A stretch of DNA of 25,000 bases from Cryptomeria japonica (GCF_030272615.1 NW_026729292.1:57501-82500); one strand, 5' to 3'. Numbered from the stretch's first letter, positions 1 through 9,728 are shown. Program-made: numbers and translations. Notes: generated by a model not told the origin, from the sequence alone.

Positions 1-480
1 CCAATTGCAACGAAGGAACGTGCCAAAGATCGAGAACAATGGCAGAAATGCTAGTAACGTGCACTTCGGGACCAACGCATCACCGGAAGACAACCGCCAA
101 ACATCGAAAGAGTCGCGATGCTCCGCAACCTACGTGCAAAGCGGTCGCACACCGGGTAAGGGAGTGAGAGCCCCAAACATAGCTGGGCGAGGCGCTCACT
201 CCGCTCTTTAATATCTCGTTAATACCGCCAAGGAAATGGCACAAGCACACACACACAAGCATCCTCGGAAGAGGACAGTTCGAGTGACAGGTCAAATCCA
301 AGAGTTCCGAAGACTACCTCCAGGAACAATCGGGAACAAGACCGATTACAAGTCGTCGAGTCTGTTACTGGGCGAACACGAGATGCGCACAGGAAATCGA
401 TCAGCCCTCACAATGGCCCAAGGCCAGAGATCGGACTGCTACGATTTACCCCAACAATCATCGTGCCACTCTTCGCAGAG
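1..480. other. Left-edge spacer with no recognised feature
   Basis: I see no gene, RNA or clear tandem repeat here. Base composition is more balanced than in the rest of the window. The open frames are short (under 95 codons), overlap on both strands and contain no domain I recognise. Under the rDNA model this would be external transcribed spacer on the way to an 18S gene to the left. However, the conserved first bases of 18S rRNA (TACCTGGTTGATCCTGCCAG, or its complement) are not present. Confidence 0.5.
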
Positions 481-1231
481 AGGTGATAGACGCCAACGAG
501 CCCGCGCATAGCAATCGAGGTGTAAAAAGGGCGTTGAAGGCAGGAAGCCTGGACGAAAGAGGCTACGAGGTCACCTCGAAGCGGTCTAAGAATCGGGCGC
601 ACTTGGGGCGACTACCAGTGCCAACCCCTTATCCCGCGGTGCGTCCGACACACAGAAATTTCCAAGGCGGCCAAGGAGCCTCCCCGCATAGCAATCGGGG
701 TGTGAGGTTACGGATGCAGCATTGATAGCAATCGAGGTGTGAGGCGAAGGATGCAGAAGTGAGAGCCGAGGGATGTAGCAGAGATAGCAATCGGGGTGTG
801 TGATGCAGAAGAGATAGCAATCGAGGTGTGCGGTGGGAAGGGCCCAGCAGCCAGAATGCATGAAGCGACGGATGAAGCAGTGATGACAACCGGGCTGTGA
901 GGAGAGGAGGGATGCAGCCAAGAAAGCAATCAGGGCTCGAGGCAAGGGATGCATCAAGGATAGCAATCATGTTGTGAGGCGAGATTCCAAAGGCTAAACG
1001 TGAGAGGCTGCAGGGTCGACTCAGAGAGGTCTATGCATGTGAGAGGCTGAAAGCAAGGTCGACTCGGAGCGGTCTATGCATCGGGCGCGCTTGGGGCGAC
1101 TACCAGTGCCAACCCCTTATCCCGCGACGCGTCCGACAAAGAGAACGTTCCAAGGCGGCAGAGGAGGTTACCAGCCGAAGGATGCAGTAGCAATAACAGG
1201 TATAGTTCCGCGGCGGCCGAGAAGACTCACC
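481..1231. repeat. Decayed flank of the 188-bp array, with local short-motif amplification
   Basis: Two diverged copies of the later 188-bp unit can be followed by the block GGGGCGACTACCAGTGCCAA at about 605 and 1094, each followed by CCCTTATCCCGCG and then TTCCAAGGCGGC. Between and around them one part of the unit, ATAGCAATCGGGGTGTGAGG, has been amplified on its own: it recurs at about 508, 687, 725, 785 and 818 with irregular spacing, and a GGATGCAG motif follows some copies. Irregular spacing and high divergence are what is expected at the edge of a satellite array, where homogenisation is weak. Confidence 0.75.
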
Positions 1232-4200
1232 GCATAGGAATCGGGATGCGAGGCGACGGATGCGGCGGGAAGGCCCCGACGGCTAAACGGAAGAGGCTGC
1301 AGGGCCGCCTCGGAATGGTCCAAGCATCGGATGCGATTGGGACGACTACCAGTGCCAACCCCTTATCCCGCGATGCGTCCGATACACAGATAGTTCCAAG
1401 GCGGCCGAGGAGCCTCACCGCATATCAATTGGGGTGCGAGGCGAGGGATGGGGCGGGAAGGCCCCAACGGCTAGACGGAAGAGGCTTCAGGGCCACCTCG
1501 GAATGGTCCAAGCATCGGACGCGCTTGGGGCGACTGCCAGTGCCAACCCCTTATCCCGCGATGCGTCCGATACACAGATGGTTCCAAGGCGGCCGAGGAG
1601 CCTCACCGCATAGCAATCGGGGGTGCGAGGCGAGGGATGGGGCGGGAAGGCCCCAACGGCTAGACGGAAGAGGCTTCAGGGCCGCCTAGGAATGGTCCAA
1701 GCATCGGACACGCTTGGGGCGACTACCAGTGACAGCCCCCTATCCCGCGATGCGTCCGATACGAAGATGGTTCCAAGGCGGCCGAGGAGCCTCACCGCAT
1801 AGCAATCGGGGTGCGAGGTGGGGGATGCGGCGAGATGGCCCCAACGGCTAGACGGAAGAGGCCACAGGGCCGCGTCGGAATAGTCCAAGCATCGGACGCG
1901 CTTGGGGCGACTACCAGTGACAACCCCTTATCCCGCGATGCGTCCGATACGAAGATAGTTCCAAGGCGGCCGAGGAGCCTCACCGCATAGCAATCGGGGT
2001 GCGAGGTGGGGGATGCGGCGAGATGGCCCCAACGGCTAGACGGAAGAGGCTGCAGGGCCGCCTCGGAATAGTCCAAGCATCGGACGCGCTTGGGGCCACT
2101 ACCAGTGACAACCCCTTATCCCGCGATGCGTCCGATACGAAGATAGTTCCAAGGCGGCCGAAGAGCCTCACCGCATAGCAATCGGGGTGCGAGGTGGGGG
2201 ATGCGGCGAGATGGCCCCAACGGCTAGACGGAAGAGGCCACAGGGCCGCCTCGGAATAGTCCAAGCATCGGACGCGCTTGGGGCGACTACCAGTGACAAC
2301 CCCTTATCCCGCGATGCGTCCGATACGAAGATAGTTCCCAGGCGGCCGAGGAGCCTCACCGCATAGCAATCGGGGTGCGAGGCGAGGGATGCGGCGAGAT
2401 GGCCCCAAAGGCTAGACGGAAGAGGCTGCAGGGCTGCCTCGGAATAGTCCAAGCATCGGACGCGCTTGGGGCGACTACCACTGCCAACCCCTTATCCCGC
2501 GATGCGTCCGATACACAGATAGTTCCGAGGCGGCCGAGGAGGTGGGGGATGCAGCGAGATGGCCCCAACGGCTAGACGGAAGAGGCTGCAGGGCCGCCTC
2601 GGAATAGTCCAAGCATCGGACGCGCTTGGGGCGACTACCAGTGACAACCCCTTATCCCGCGATGCGTCCGATACACAGATAGTTCCGAGGCGGCCAAGGA
2701 GCCTCACCGCATAGCAATCGTGGTGCGAGGTGGGGGATGCGGCGAGATGGCCCCAACGGCTAGACGGAAGAGGCTGCAGGGCCGCCTCGGAATGGTCCAA
2801 GCATCGGATGCGCTTGGGGCGACTACCACTGCCAACCCCTTATCCCGCGATGCGTCCGATACACAGATAGTTCCAAGGCGGCCGAGGAGCCTCACAGCAT
2901 AGCAATCAGGGTGCGAGGCGAGGGATGCGGCGAGAAAGCCCCAACGGCTAGAGGGAAGAGGCTTCAGGTCCGCCTCGGAATGGTCCAAGCATCGGACGCG
3001 CTTGGGGCGACTACCAGTGACAACCCCTTATCCCGCGACGCGTCCGATACACAGATAGTTCCAAGGCGGCCGAGGAGCCTCACCGCATAGCAATCGGGGT
3101 GCGAGGCGAGGGATGCGGCGAGAAGGACCCAACGGCTACACGGAAGAGGCTTCGGGGCCGCCTCGGAATGGTCCAAGCATCGGACGCGCTTGGGGCGACT
3201 ACCAGTGACAACCCCTTATCCCGCGACGCGTCCGATACACAGATAGTTCCAAGGCGGCCGAGGAGCCTCACCGCATAGCAATCGGGGTGCGAGGCGAGGG
3301 ATGCGGCGAGAAGGACCCAACGGCTAGACGGAAGAGGCTTCGGGGCCGCCTCGGAATGGTCCAAGCATCGGACGCGCTTGGGGCGACTACCAGTGACAAC
3401 CCCTTATCCCGCGACGCGTCCGATACACAGATAGTTCCAAGGCGGCCGAGGAGCCTCACCGCATAGCAATCGGGGTGCGAGGCGAGGGATGCGGCGAGAA
3501 GGACCCAACGGCTAGACGGAAGAGGCTTCGGGTCCGCCTCGGAATGGTCCAAGCATCGGACGCGCTTGGGGCGACTACCAGTGACAACCCCTTATCCCGC
3601 GACGCGTCCGATACACAGATAGTTCCAAGGCGGCCGAGGAGCCTCACCGCATAGCAATCGGGGTGCGAGGCGAGGGATGCGGCGAGAAGGACCCAACGGC
3701 TAGACGGAAGAGGCTTCGGGTCCGCCTCGGAATGGTCCAAGCATCGGACGCGCTTGGGGCGACTACCAGTGACAACCCCTTATCCCGCGACGCGTCCGAT
3801 ACACAGATAGTTCCAAGGCGGCCGAGGAGCCTCACCGCATAGCAATCGGGGTGCGAGGCGAGGGATGCGGCGAGAAGGACCCAACGGCTAGACGGAAGAG
3901 GCTTCGGGTCCGCCTCGGAATGGTCCAAGCATCGGACGCGCTTGGGGCGACTACCAGTGACAACCCCTTATCCCGCGACGCGTCCGATACACAGATAGTT
4001 CCGAGGCGGCCGAGGAGCCTCACCGCATAGCAATCGGGGTGCGAGGCGAAGGATGCGGCGAGAAGGACCCAACGGCTAGACGGAAGAGGCTTCGGGTCCG
4101 CCTCGGAATGGTCCAAGCATCGGACGCGCTTGGGGCGACTACCAGTGACAACCCCTTATCCCGCGACGCGTCCGATACACAGATAGTTCCGAGGCGGCCG

Positions 4201-5340
4201 AGGAGCCTCACCGCATAGCAATCGGGGTGCGAGGCGAGGGATGCGGCGAGAAGGACCCAACGGCTAGACGGAAGAGGCTTCAGGGCCGCCTCGGAATGGT
4301 CCAAGCATCGAACGCGCTTGGGGCGACTACCAGTGACAACCCCTTATCCCGCGACGCGTCCGATACACAGATAGTTCCGAGGCGGCCGAGGAGCCTCACC
4401 GCATAGCAATCGGGGTGCGAGGCGAGGGATGCGGCGAGAAGGACCCAACGGCTAGACGGAAGAGGCTTCAGGGCCGCCTCGGAATGGTCCAAGCATCGGA
4501 CGCGCTTGGGGCGACTACCAGTGACAACCCCTTATCCCGCGACGCGTCCGATACACAGATAGTTCCGAGGCGGCCGAGGAGCCTCACCGCATAGCAATCG
4601 GGGTGCGAGGCGAGGGATGCGGCGAGAAGGACCCAACGGCTAGACGGAAGAGGCTTCAGGGCCGCCTCGGAATGGTCCAAGCATCGGACGCGCTTGGGGC
4701 GACTACCAATGACAACCCCTTATCCCGCGACGCGTCCGATACACAGATAGTTCCGAGGCGGCCGAGGAGCCTCACCGCATAGCAATCGGGGTGCGAGGCG
4801 AGGGATGCGGCGAGAAGGACCCAACGGCTAGACGGAAGAGGCTTCAGGGCCGCCTCGGAATGGTCCAAGCATCGGACGCGCTTGGGGCGACTACCAATGA
4901 CAACCCCTTATCCCGCGACGCGTCCGATACACAGATAGTTCCGAGGCGGCCGAGGAGCCTCACCGCATAGCAATCGGGGTGCGAGGCGAGGGATGCGGCG
5001 AGAAGGACCCAACGGCTAGACGGAAGAGGCTTCAGGGCCGCCTCGGAATGGTCCAAGCATCGGACGCGCTTGGGGCGACTACCAGTGACAACCCCTTATC
5101 CCGCGACGCGTCCGATACACAGATAGTTCCGAGGCGGCCGAGGAGCCTCACCGCATAGCAATCGGGTTGCGAGGCGAGGGATGCGGCGAGAAGGACCCAA
5201 CGGCTAGACGGAAGAGGCTTCAGGGCCTCCTCGGAATGGTCCAAGCATCGGACGCGCTTGGGGCGACTACCGTTGCCAACCCCTTATCCCGCGATGCGTC
5301 TGATACACAGATAGTTCCGAGGCGGCCGAGGAGCCTCACC
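1232..5340. repeat. 188-bp tandem array, 22 units
   Basis: The anchor GCATAGCAATCGGGGTGCG recurs at 1232, 1420, 1608, 1797, 1985, 2173, 2361, 2709 and then every 188 bp to 5341. One unit (about 2549-2708) is only 160 bp because 28 bp around the anchor are missing at about 2541. Another (1608-1796) is 189 bp because of one extra G. Units left of about 2900 form one subfamily (many with GATACGAAGATA or a GGTGGGGGATGCGG segment). Units to the right form a second, nearly identical one (GACGCGTCCGATACACAG, GAGAAGGACCCAACGG). The unit length is not a multiple of three, and the roughly 94-codon minus-strand frames overlap head to tail, so they are repeat shadows. The length is close to a plant nucleosome repeat. 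If the rDNA model holds, the array lies in the external transcribed spacer. Confidence 0.95.
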
Positions 5341-5602
5341 GCATAGCAATCGGGTTGCGAGGCAGATTATTGGGAAGGGAACCCCCTGGGATGCGGCTCA
5401 AGCAGTGCCCAAAGGGACTGGAATGCGGAATCACATCGAGAGACCCAAATGCTATACGAGGGCTCAAATCGAATTATCGATTTGGCCACGACATGGACGC
5501 ATCGGAACGACTACCTTTGCCGAACCACTCGCAATTGCATCCATACCGAAACCAATAGACATTTCCGTTAGAGCCCTCGCATAGCATTCGGGAATCTCGC
5601 AT

Positions 5603-5690
5603 GCCCCTCTAAATCGACCAATGCTGGCGCTCAATGAAAATCCGAGCGCTACCACCGTTCGAGCGCCAGCATTGGTCGAGTTAGAGGGGC
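5603..5690 (-). other. Conserved leader hairpin, module 1
   Basis: Arm 5603-5632 and arm 5661-5690 are 30-bp reverse complements with a single mismatch near the base, separated by a 28-bp loop that contains ATCCGAGCG. Read on the minus strand, the hairpin would occupy about +34 to +121 of a transcript starting at the TATATAGGGG site at 5723. It could act as RNA structure near the 5' end of the pre-rRNA, or as a cruciform in DNA. The function is unknown. Confidence 0.75.
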
Positions 5691-5716
5691 ACGGGGGAGA
5701 ATGCTCCAGTCAACAC

Positions 5717-5745
5717 CTCCCCTATATAAGTTATTTGTCCGATTC
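5717..5745 (-). promoter_or_regulatory. Putative Pol I start site, copy 1 (leftmost)
   Basis: On the minus strand the sequence reads CTTATATAGGGGAGG, matching the plant Pol I start consensus TATA(R)TA(N)GGG, with the expected +1 A at about 5723. Under the model this is the copy nearest 18S and the best candidate for the gene promoter. It is followed by the best-paired hairpin. The + strand alternative is a Pol II TATA box (CTATATAAG), which sequence alone cannot exclude. Confidence 0.55.
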
Positions 5746-6090
5746 TCGCACAACCGTAGTCTGCCTCGTCGAATCAAACAACGGTCCCAGATTCCGACTT
5801 CCGTTCCGTAGAGACCCAAAAGCTAGATGGAGGCTCGCAAGAAAGAGAGTCGGCGCATAGCAATCGGGTTTCTCGAACGTTTAGGGACCGAGCTCACTTG
5901 CGGATAGGGCAAAATCCGCCAAGCAACCCAAAAGCTAGACGGGGGCTCGAATCGAATCGCCTAGGCGGCCACAACAACGACGTGTTGGATCGACTACCAG
6001 TGCCAAACCATTCAGCAAGACTAGTCTGTGTCGAGGCCGGATAGAGATTCTCAGAGAGCGCCCGCATAGCATTTAGGAGACCTGCCGCGT

Positions 6091-6177
6091 CCCTCACACT
6101 CGACAAATGGTGGTGCACGTTTATAAATCCGAGCGATCCCAACCCTTTCAAGCACCAACATCGGTCGAGATAGAGGG
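6091..6177 (-). other. Conserved leader hairpin, module 2
   Basis: Arm 6091-6116 pairs with arm 6152-6177 over 26 bp with several mismatches; the paired cores are CTCGAC with GTCGAG and TGGTGC with GCACCA. The loop keeps ATCCGAGCG. The position relative to the predicted minus-strand start (6213) is about +37 to +123, the same as in module 1. At the tip, the C:G pair of module 1 (GGCGC with GCGCC) is replaced by a T:A pair (GGTGC with GCACC), a compensatory change. Confidence 0.65.
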
Positions 6178-6206
6178 GCACGGAGGGGGCTGCGTGAGAC
6201 AACACA

Positions 6207-6235
6207 GTCCCCTATATAAGTTATTTGTCCGATTC
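6207..6235 (-). promoter_or_regulatory. Putative Pol I start site, copy 2
   Basis: The minus strand reads TATATAGGGGACTG. It differs from the other copies just inside the predicted transcript (GGGGAC instead of GGGGAG). The downstream hairpin is present. The predicted +1 is about 6213. Confidence 0.5.
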
Positions 6236-6530
6236 TCACACATCCGAAGAATGGTCATCAAATCGGACAACAGCCCAAACTTCCGACTTCCGTCCCAGAA
6301 AGCCCAAGAGCTATCTAAAACGTTCATGGCCGGAACTCGATCGCGGCTATACCAGTCCGCCAAGCAACCCAAAAGCTAGACTGGAGCTCTAGTCGAATCA
6401 CCTCTGTGGCCATTGCAAGGACGTGTTGGAGCGACTACCATTGCCGAACCATTCCGCAGGTCGAGTCCATACCAAGGCCGCATAGAGATTCACGATGAGC
6501 TCCTGCATAGCAATCAGGAGACTTGCCGTG

Positions 6531-6618
6531 TCCATCACAATCGATAAATCCTGGTGCAAGATTTTTGCATCCGAGCGCTCCAACCAGTCGAGCACCAGCA
6601 TCAATCGACATAAACGGG
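6531..6618 (-). other. Conserved leader hairpin, module 3 (weakened base)
   Basis: Arm 6531-6557 pairs with arm 6592-6618. The tip half pairs well (CTGGTGC with GCACCAG, ATCGAT with ATCGAC), but the basal third has lost most pairs. The loop again contains ATCCGAGCG. It lies about +37 to +124 from the predicted minus-strand start at 6654. It is the most decayed of the three, which suggests relaxed constraint away from the proximal promoter. Confidence 0.55.
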
Positions 6619-6647
6619 CACGGGGGGAGGATGCTCGAGAACACTAC

Positions 6648-6676
6648 CTCCCCTATATAAGTTATTTGTCCGATTC
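6648..6676 (-). promoter_or_regulatory. Putative Pol I start site, copy 3
   Basis: The minus strand reads TATATAGGGGAGGTAG with predicted +1 at about 6654. It is followed by the decayed hairpin. The upstream CGGACAAATAA block is intact. Confidence 0.5.
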
Positions 6677-6689
6677 TCAAGCAGCCGAA

Positions 6690-7030
6690 GTCTGGTCATC
6701 GAATCGGGTCAAAGACCACAACTTCCGACTTTACCCACAATGCAAGTCATCGAATCGAACATCGGCCCCCGAGTCGGACTCCATGCGTATGTCAGGTCAT
6801 CGGACCCAAATTCCGCCTTCCTGCGCATGGCGGGCCATCAATATCAACTCGGTCATCGGACCCAAACTCCGCCTTTTTGCGTATGGCACGCCTTCAAATC
6901 GGTCATCGGACCCAAATTCCGCCTTCCTGTGCATGGCGGGCCATCAACATCAACTCGGTCATCGGACCCAAATTCCGCCTTTCTGCGCATGGCACGCCAT
7001 CAACTCGGTCATCGGACCCAAATTCCGCCT
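6690..7030. repeat. Short CATCGGACCCAAATTCCGCC repeats
   Basis: The block GGTCATCGGACCCAAATTCC followed by GCCTTCCTGCGCATGGC recurs irregularly at about 6797, 6858, 6900, 6957, 7005 and 7045, at spacings of about 40-60 bp. Variation lies mainly in the link between blocks (ATCAACTC, ATCAATATCAACTC, CTTCAAATC). This small array leads into the 311-bp repeats, which carry one or two copies of the same block per unit. Confidence 0.8.
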
Positions 7031-7192
7031 TCCTGCGCATGGCAGGTCATCGGACACAAATTCAGACCTCGCCAATATGCCTACGTATCGAATCGGTCAT
7101 CGGACCCAACTTCCGACTTCATCCATACTGTAGGGTCTTTGAGGTTGGCGCGGTGCGCTCAACCCAGGGAGTCGACCCATCGAAGCATACAC

Positions 7193-7221
7193 CTCCCCTA
7201 TATAAGCTATTTGTCCGATTC
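7193..7221 (-). promoter_or_regulatory. Putative Pol I start site, copy 4
   Basis: The minus strand reads GCTTATATAGGGGAGGTG with predicted +1 at about 7199. It is the first copy with GCTTATATA rather than ACTTATATA, and the hairpin seen in copies 1-3 is absent on its downstream side. Confidence 0.5.
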
Positions 7222-7503
7222 CCACACCTGTGTAGTTTGCACCTCTGACCAGGACATCGACCCCAACTTCCGAACTCGACTGCAACGACGGCACCAGCGC
7301 CTTGGTGCGCACCTTGCGACGCACAGTCCCAACATTCGCCTTCCTGCACATGGCAGGTCATCGGACCCAAATTCCGACCTCGCGAGTATGCCTACATATC
7401 GAATCGGTCATCGGACCCAACTTCCGACTTCATCCATACCGTAGGGTCTTTGAGGTTGGCGCGGTGCGCTCAACCCGGGGAGTCGACCCAACGAAGCATA
7501 CAC

Positions 7504-7532
7504 CTCCCCTATATAAGCTATTTGTCCGATTC
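7504..7532 (-). promoter_or_regulatory. Putative Pol I start site, copy 5
   Basis: Predicted +1 at about 7510. The core is identical to copy 4, exactly 311 bp away. Confidence 0.5.
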
Positions 7533-7814
7533 CCACACCTGTGTAGTTTGCACCTCCGATCAAGACATCGACCCCAACTTCCGAACTCGCCTCCAACGAC
7601 CGAACCAGCGCCTTGGTGCGCACCTTGCAACGCACAGTGCCAACATTCGCCTTCCTGCACGTGGCAGGTCATCGGACCCAAATTCCGACCTCGCGAGTAT
7701 GCCTACATATCGAATCGGTCATCGGACCCAACTTCCGACTTCATCCATACCGTAGGGTCTTTGAGGTTGGCGCGGTGCGCTCAACCCGGGGAGTCGACCC
7801 AACGAAGCATACAC

Positions 7815-7843
7815 CTCCCCTATATAAGCTATTTGTCCGATTC
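7815..7843 (-). promoter_or_regulatory. Putative Pol I start site, copy 6
   Basis: Predicted +1 at about 7821. The core and the flanking CGGACAAATAG block are identical to copies 4 and 5. Confidence 0.5.
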
Positions 7844-8125
7844 CCACACCTGTGTAGCTTGCACCTCCGATCAGGACATCGACCCCAACTTCCGAACTCG
7901 ACTAAAAAGACCGCACCAGCGCCTTGGTGTGCACCTTGCAACGCACAGTGTCAACATTCGCCTTCCTGCACATGGCAGGTCATCGGACCCAAATTCCGAC
8001 CTCATGAGCATACCTACTAATCGAATCGGTCATCGGACCCAACTTCCGACTTCATCCATACCGTAGGGTCTTTGAGGTTGGCGCGGTGCGCTCAACCTGG
8101 GGAGTCGACCCATCGAAGCATACAC

Positions 8126-8154
8126 CTCCCCTATATAAGCTATTTGTCCGATTC
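8126..8154 (-). promoter_or_regulatory. Putative Pol I start site, copy 7
   Basis: Predicted +1 at about 8132. The core is identical to copy 4. It lies about 100 bp left of the 52-bp array, which separates it from the 157-bp promoter group. Confidence 0.5.
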
Positions 8155-8235
8155 CGACACCTGTGTAGTTTGCACCTCCGCTCAGGACATCGACCCCAAC
8201 TTCCGAACTCGCCTGCAACGACCGAACCAGCGCCT

Positions 8236-8880
8236 TGGTGCGCACCAAAAGTGCGCACTTTTGGAGGGCACTTTTCTGCGCTCCAAAGGTGCGCACTTTT
8301 GGAGGGCACTTTTTGGAGGGCACTTTTCTGCGCTCCAAAGGTGCGCACTTTTGGAGGGCACTTTTTGGAGGGCACTTTTCTGCGCTCCAAAGGTGCGCAC
8401 TTTTGGAGGGCACTTTTTGGAGGGCACTTTTCTGCGCTCCAAAGGTGCGCACTTTTGGAGGGCACTTTTTGGAGGGCACTTTTCTGCGCTCCAAAGGTGC
8501 GCACTTTTGGAGGGCACTTTTTGGAGGGCACTTTTCTGCGCTCCAAAGGTGCGCACTTTTGGAGGGCACTTTTTGGAGGGCACTTTTCTGCGCTCCAAAG
8601 GTGCGCACTTTTGGAGGGCACTTTTTGGAGGGCACTTTTCTGCGCTCCAAAGGTGCGCACTTTTGGAGGGCACTTTTTGGAGGGCACTTTTCTGCGCTCC
8701 AAAGGTGCGCACTTTTGGAGGGCACTTTTTGGAGGGCACTTTTCTGCGCTCCAAAGGTGCGCACTTTTGGAGGGCACTTTTCTGCGCTCCAAAGGTGCGC
8801 ACTTTTGGAGGGCACTTTTGTGCACTCCAAAGGTGCGCACTTTTGGAGGGCACTTTTCCTGTGCTCCAAAGGTGCACACC
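8236..8880. repeat. 52-bp minisatellite array with 38-bp variants
   Basis: CTGCGCTCCAAAGGTGCGCA recurs every 52 bp from 8276 to 8744, then at 8782, 8820 and 8858 at 38-bp spacing. The short units lack one 14-bp CACTTTTTGGAGGG segment that is itself a partial duplicate inside the long unit. The array begins directly after CCTTGGTGCGCACC of a 311-bp unit, so it expanded from that palindrome. Simultaneous open frames of 240-300 codons occur on both strands here. They translate the repeat and are not genes. Confidence 0.95.
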
Positions 8881-9008
8881 TAGGTGAGCACCTTCGACCA
8901 CACCTTGTAGCACACCAAACTCTGACTTTCGACTTCATCCGCAATGCAGGGTCTTTGAGGTTGGCGCAATGCGCACAACCAGGGGAGTCGACCCATCAAA
9001 CCCAACAC

Positions 9009-9037
9009 CTCCCCTATATAAGCTATTTGTCTGATTC
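9009..9037 (-). promoter_or_regulatory. Putative Pol I start site, copy 8
   Basis: Predicted +1 at about 9015. The flank carries TCTG on the + strand where copies 1-7 have TCCG, a change at a CpG. The core TATATAGGGGAGGTG is intact. Confidence 0.48.
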
Positions 9038-9165
9038 TCATACATGCGTAGCCTGCAGGAGCAATTAGGACATCGACCCCAACTTTCGGCTTCTAAACGA
9101 AAACAAGGTCTTTGAGGTTGGTGTAATGCGAACAACTAGGGGAGTCAACCCATCAAACCCAACAC

Positions 9166-9194
9166 CTCCCCTATATAAGCTATTTGTCTGATTC
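9166..9194 (-). promoter_or_regulatory. Putative Pol I start site, copy 9
   Basis: Predicted +1 at about 9172. The core is intact and the flank has the TCTG variant. Confidence 0.48.
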
Positions 9195-9322
9195 TCATAC
9201 ATGTGTAGTCTACAGGAGCAATTAGGACATCGACCCCAACTTTTGACTTCTTAACGAAAACAAGGTCTTTGAGGTTGACGTAATGCGCACAACCAGGGGA
9301 GTCGACCCATCAAACCCAACAC

Positions 9323-9351
9323 CTCCCCTATATAAGCTATTTGTCCGATTC
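9323..9351 (-). promoter_or_regulatory. Putative Pol I start site, copy 10
   Basis: Predicted +1 at about 9329. The core is intact and the flank keeps the ancestral-looking TCCG. Confidence 0.48.
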
Positions 9352-9479
9352 TCATACATGTGTAGCCTGCAGGAGCCATTAGGACATTGACCCCAACTTT
9401 TGACTTCTTAACGAAAACAAGGTCTTTGAGGTTGGCGTAATGCGCACAACCAAGGGAGTTGACCCATCAAACCCAACAC

Positions 9480-9508
9480 CTCCCCTATATAAGCTATTTG
9501 TCTGATTC
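9480..9508 (-). promoter_or_regulatory. Putative Pol I start site, copy 11
   Basis: Predicted +1 at about 9486. The core is intact and the flank has TCTG. It lies 220 bp from the next copy because of the 63-bp insertion in between. Confidence 0.48.
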
Positions 9509-9699
9509 TCATACATGTGTAGCCTGCAACAACGATTAGGACATCCACCCCAACTTCTGAATTCGTCTGCGTTGACCGCACCAAAGGTGCACGCCTTGGT
9601 GCTCACCAAAATCCGACTTCCGACTTCTTCTGCTATGCGGGGTCTTTGAGGTTGGCGCAGTGCGCACAACCAGGGGAGTCAACCCACCGAATGCAACAC

Positions 9700-9728
9700 C
9701 TCCCCTATATAAGCTATTTGTCTGATTC
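9700..9728 (-). promoter_or_regulatory. Putative Pol I start site, copy 12
   Basis: Predicted +1 at about 9706. The core is intact and the flank has TCTG. Confidence 0.48.

Larger units (their letters stand above)
5341..6690. repeat. Three promoter-bearing modules, about 440-480 bp each
   Basis: TATATAAG boxes at 5723, 6213 and 6654 (spacings 490 and 441) mark three related modules. Each contains, in order, an ACCCAAAAGCTAGA-type block (absent or changed in the first), GACTACCAGTGCC-type sequence, a GCATAGCAATC-like block, an inverted repeat, GAGGGGCACGG-type sequence and the box with TTATTTGTCCGATTCTC. The first three blocks correspond in order to parts of the 188-bp unit to the left, so the two repeat families share ancestry. 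No protein-coding gene is supported; the frames here are short and not conserved between modules. Confidence 0.8.
7030..8235. repeat. 311-bp tandem repeat with one promoter-like box per unit
   Basis: GTAGGGTCTTTGAGGTTGGC occurs at 7130, 7441, 7752 and 8063, and the TATATAAG box at 7199, 7510, 7821 and 8132: an exact 311-bp period. Each unit contains the GGTCTTTGAGG block, the box, a CATCGACCCCAACTTCCGAA block, CAGCGCCTTGGTGCGCACC (GTGTGCACC in one unit), and a CATCGGACCCAAATTCCGAC block. The fourth unit is interrupted at its GGTGCGCACC palindrome by the 52-bp array. Confidence 0.9.

Noticed and set aside
1676-5244. Series of 70-94-codon minus-strand frames spaced 188 bp apart
   Set aside because: The period is not a multiple of three, the frames overlap head to tail, and they just mirror the tandem unit.
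8030-8944. Frames of 243-304 codons on both strands over the 52-bp array
   Set aside because: They are open in several frames at once purely because the repeat lacks stops; the protein is a simple repetition.
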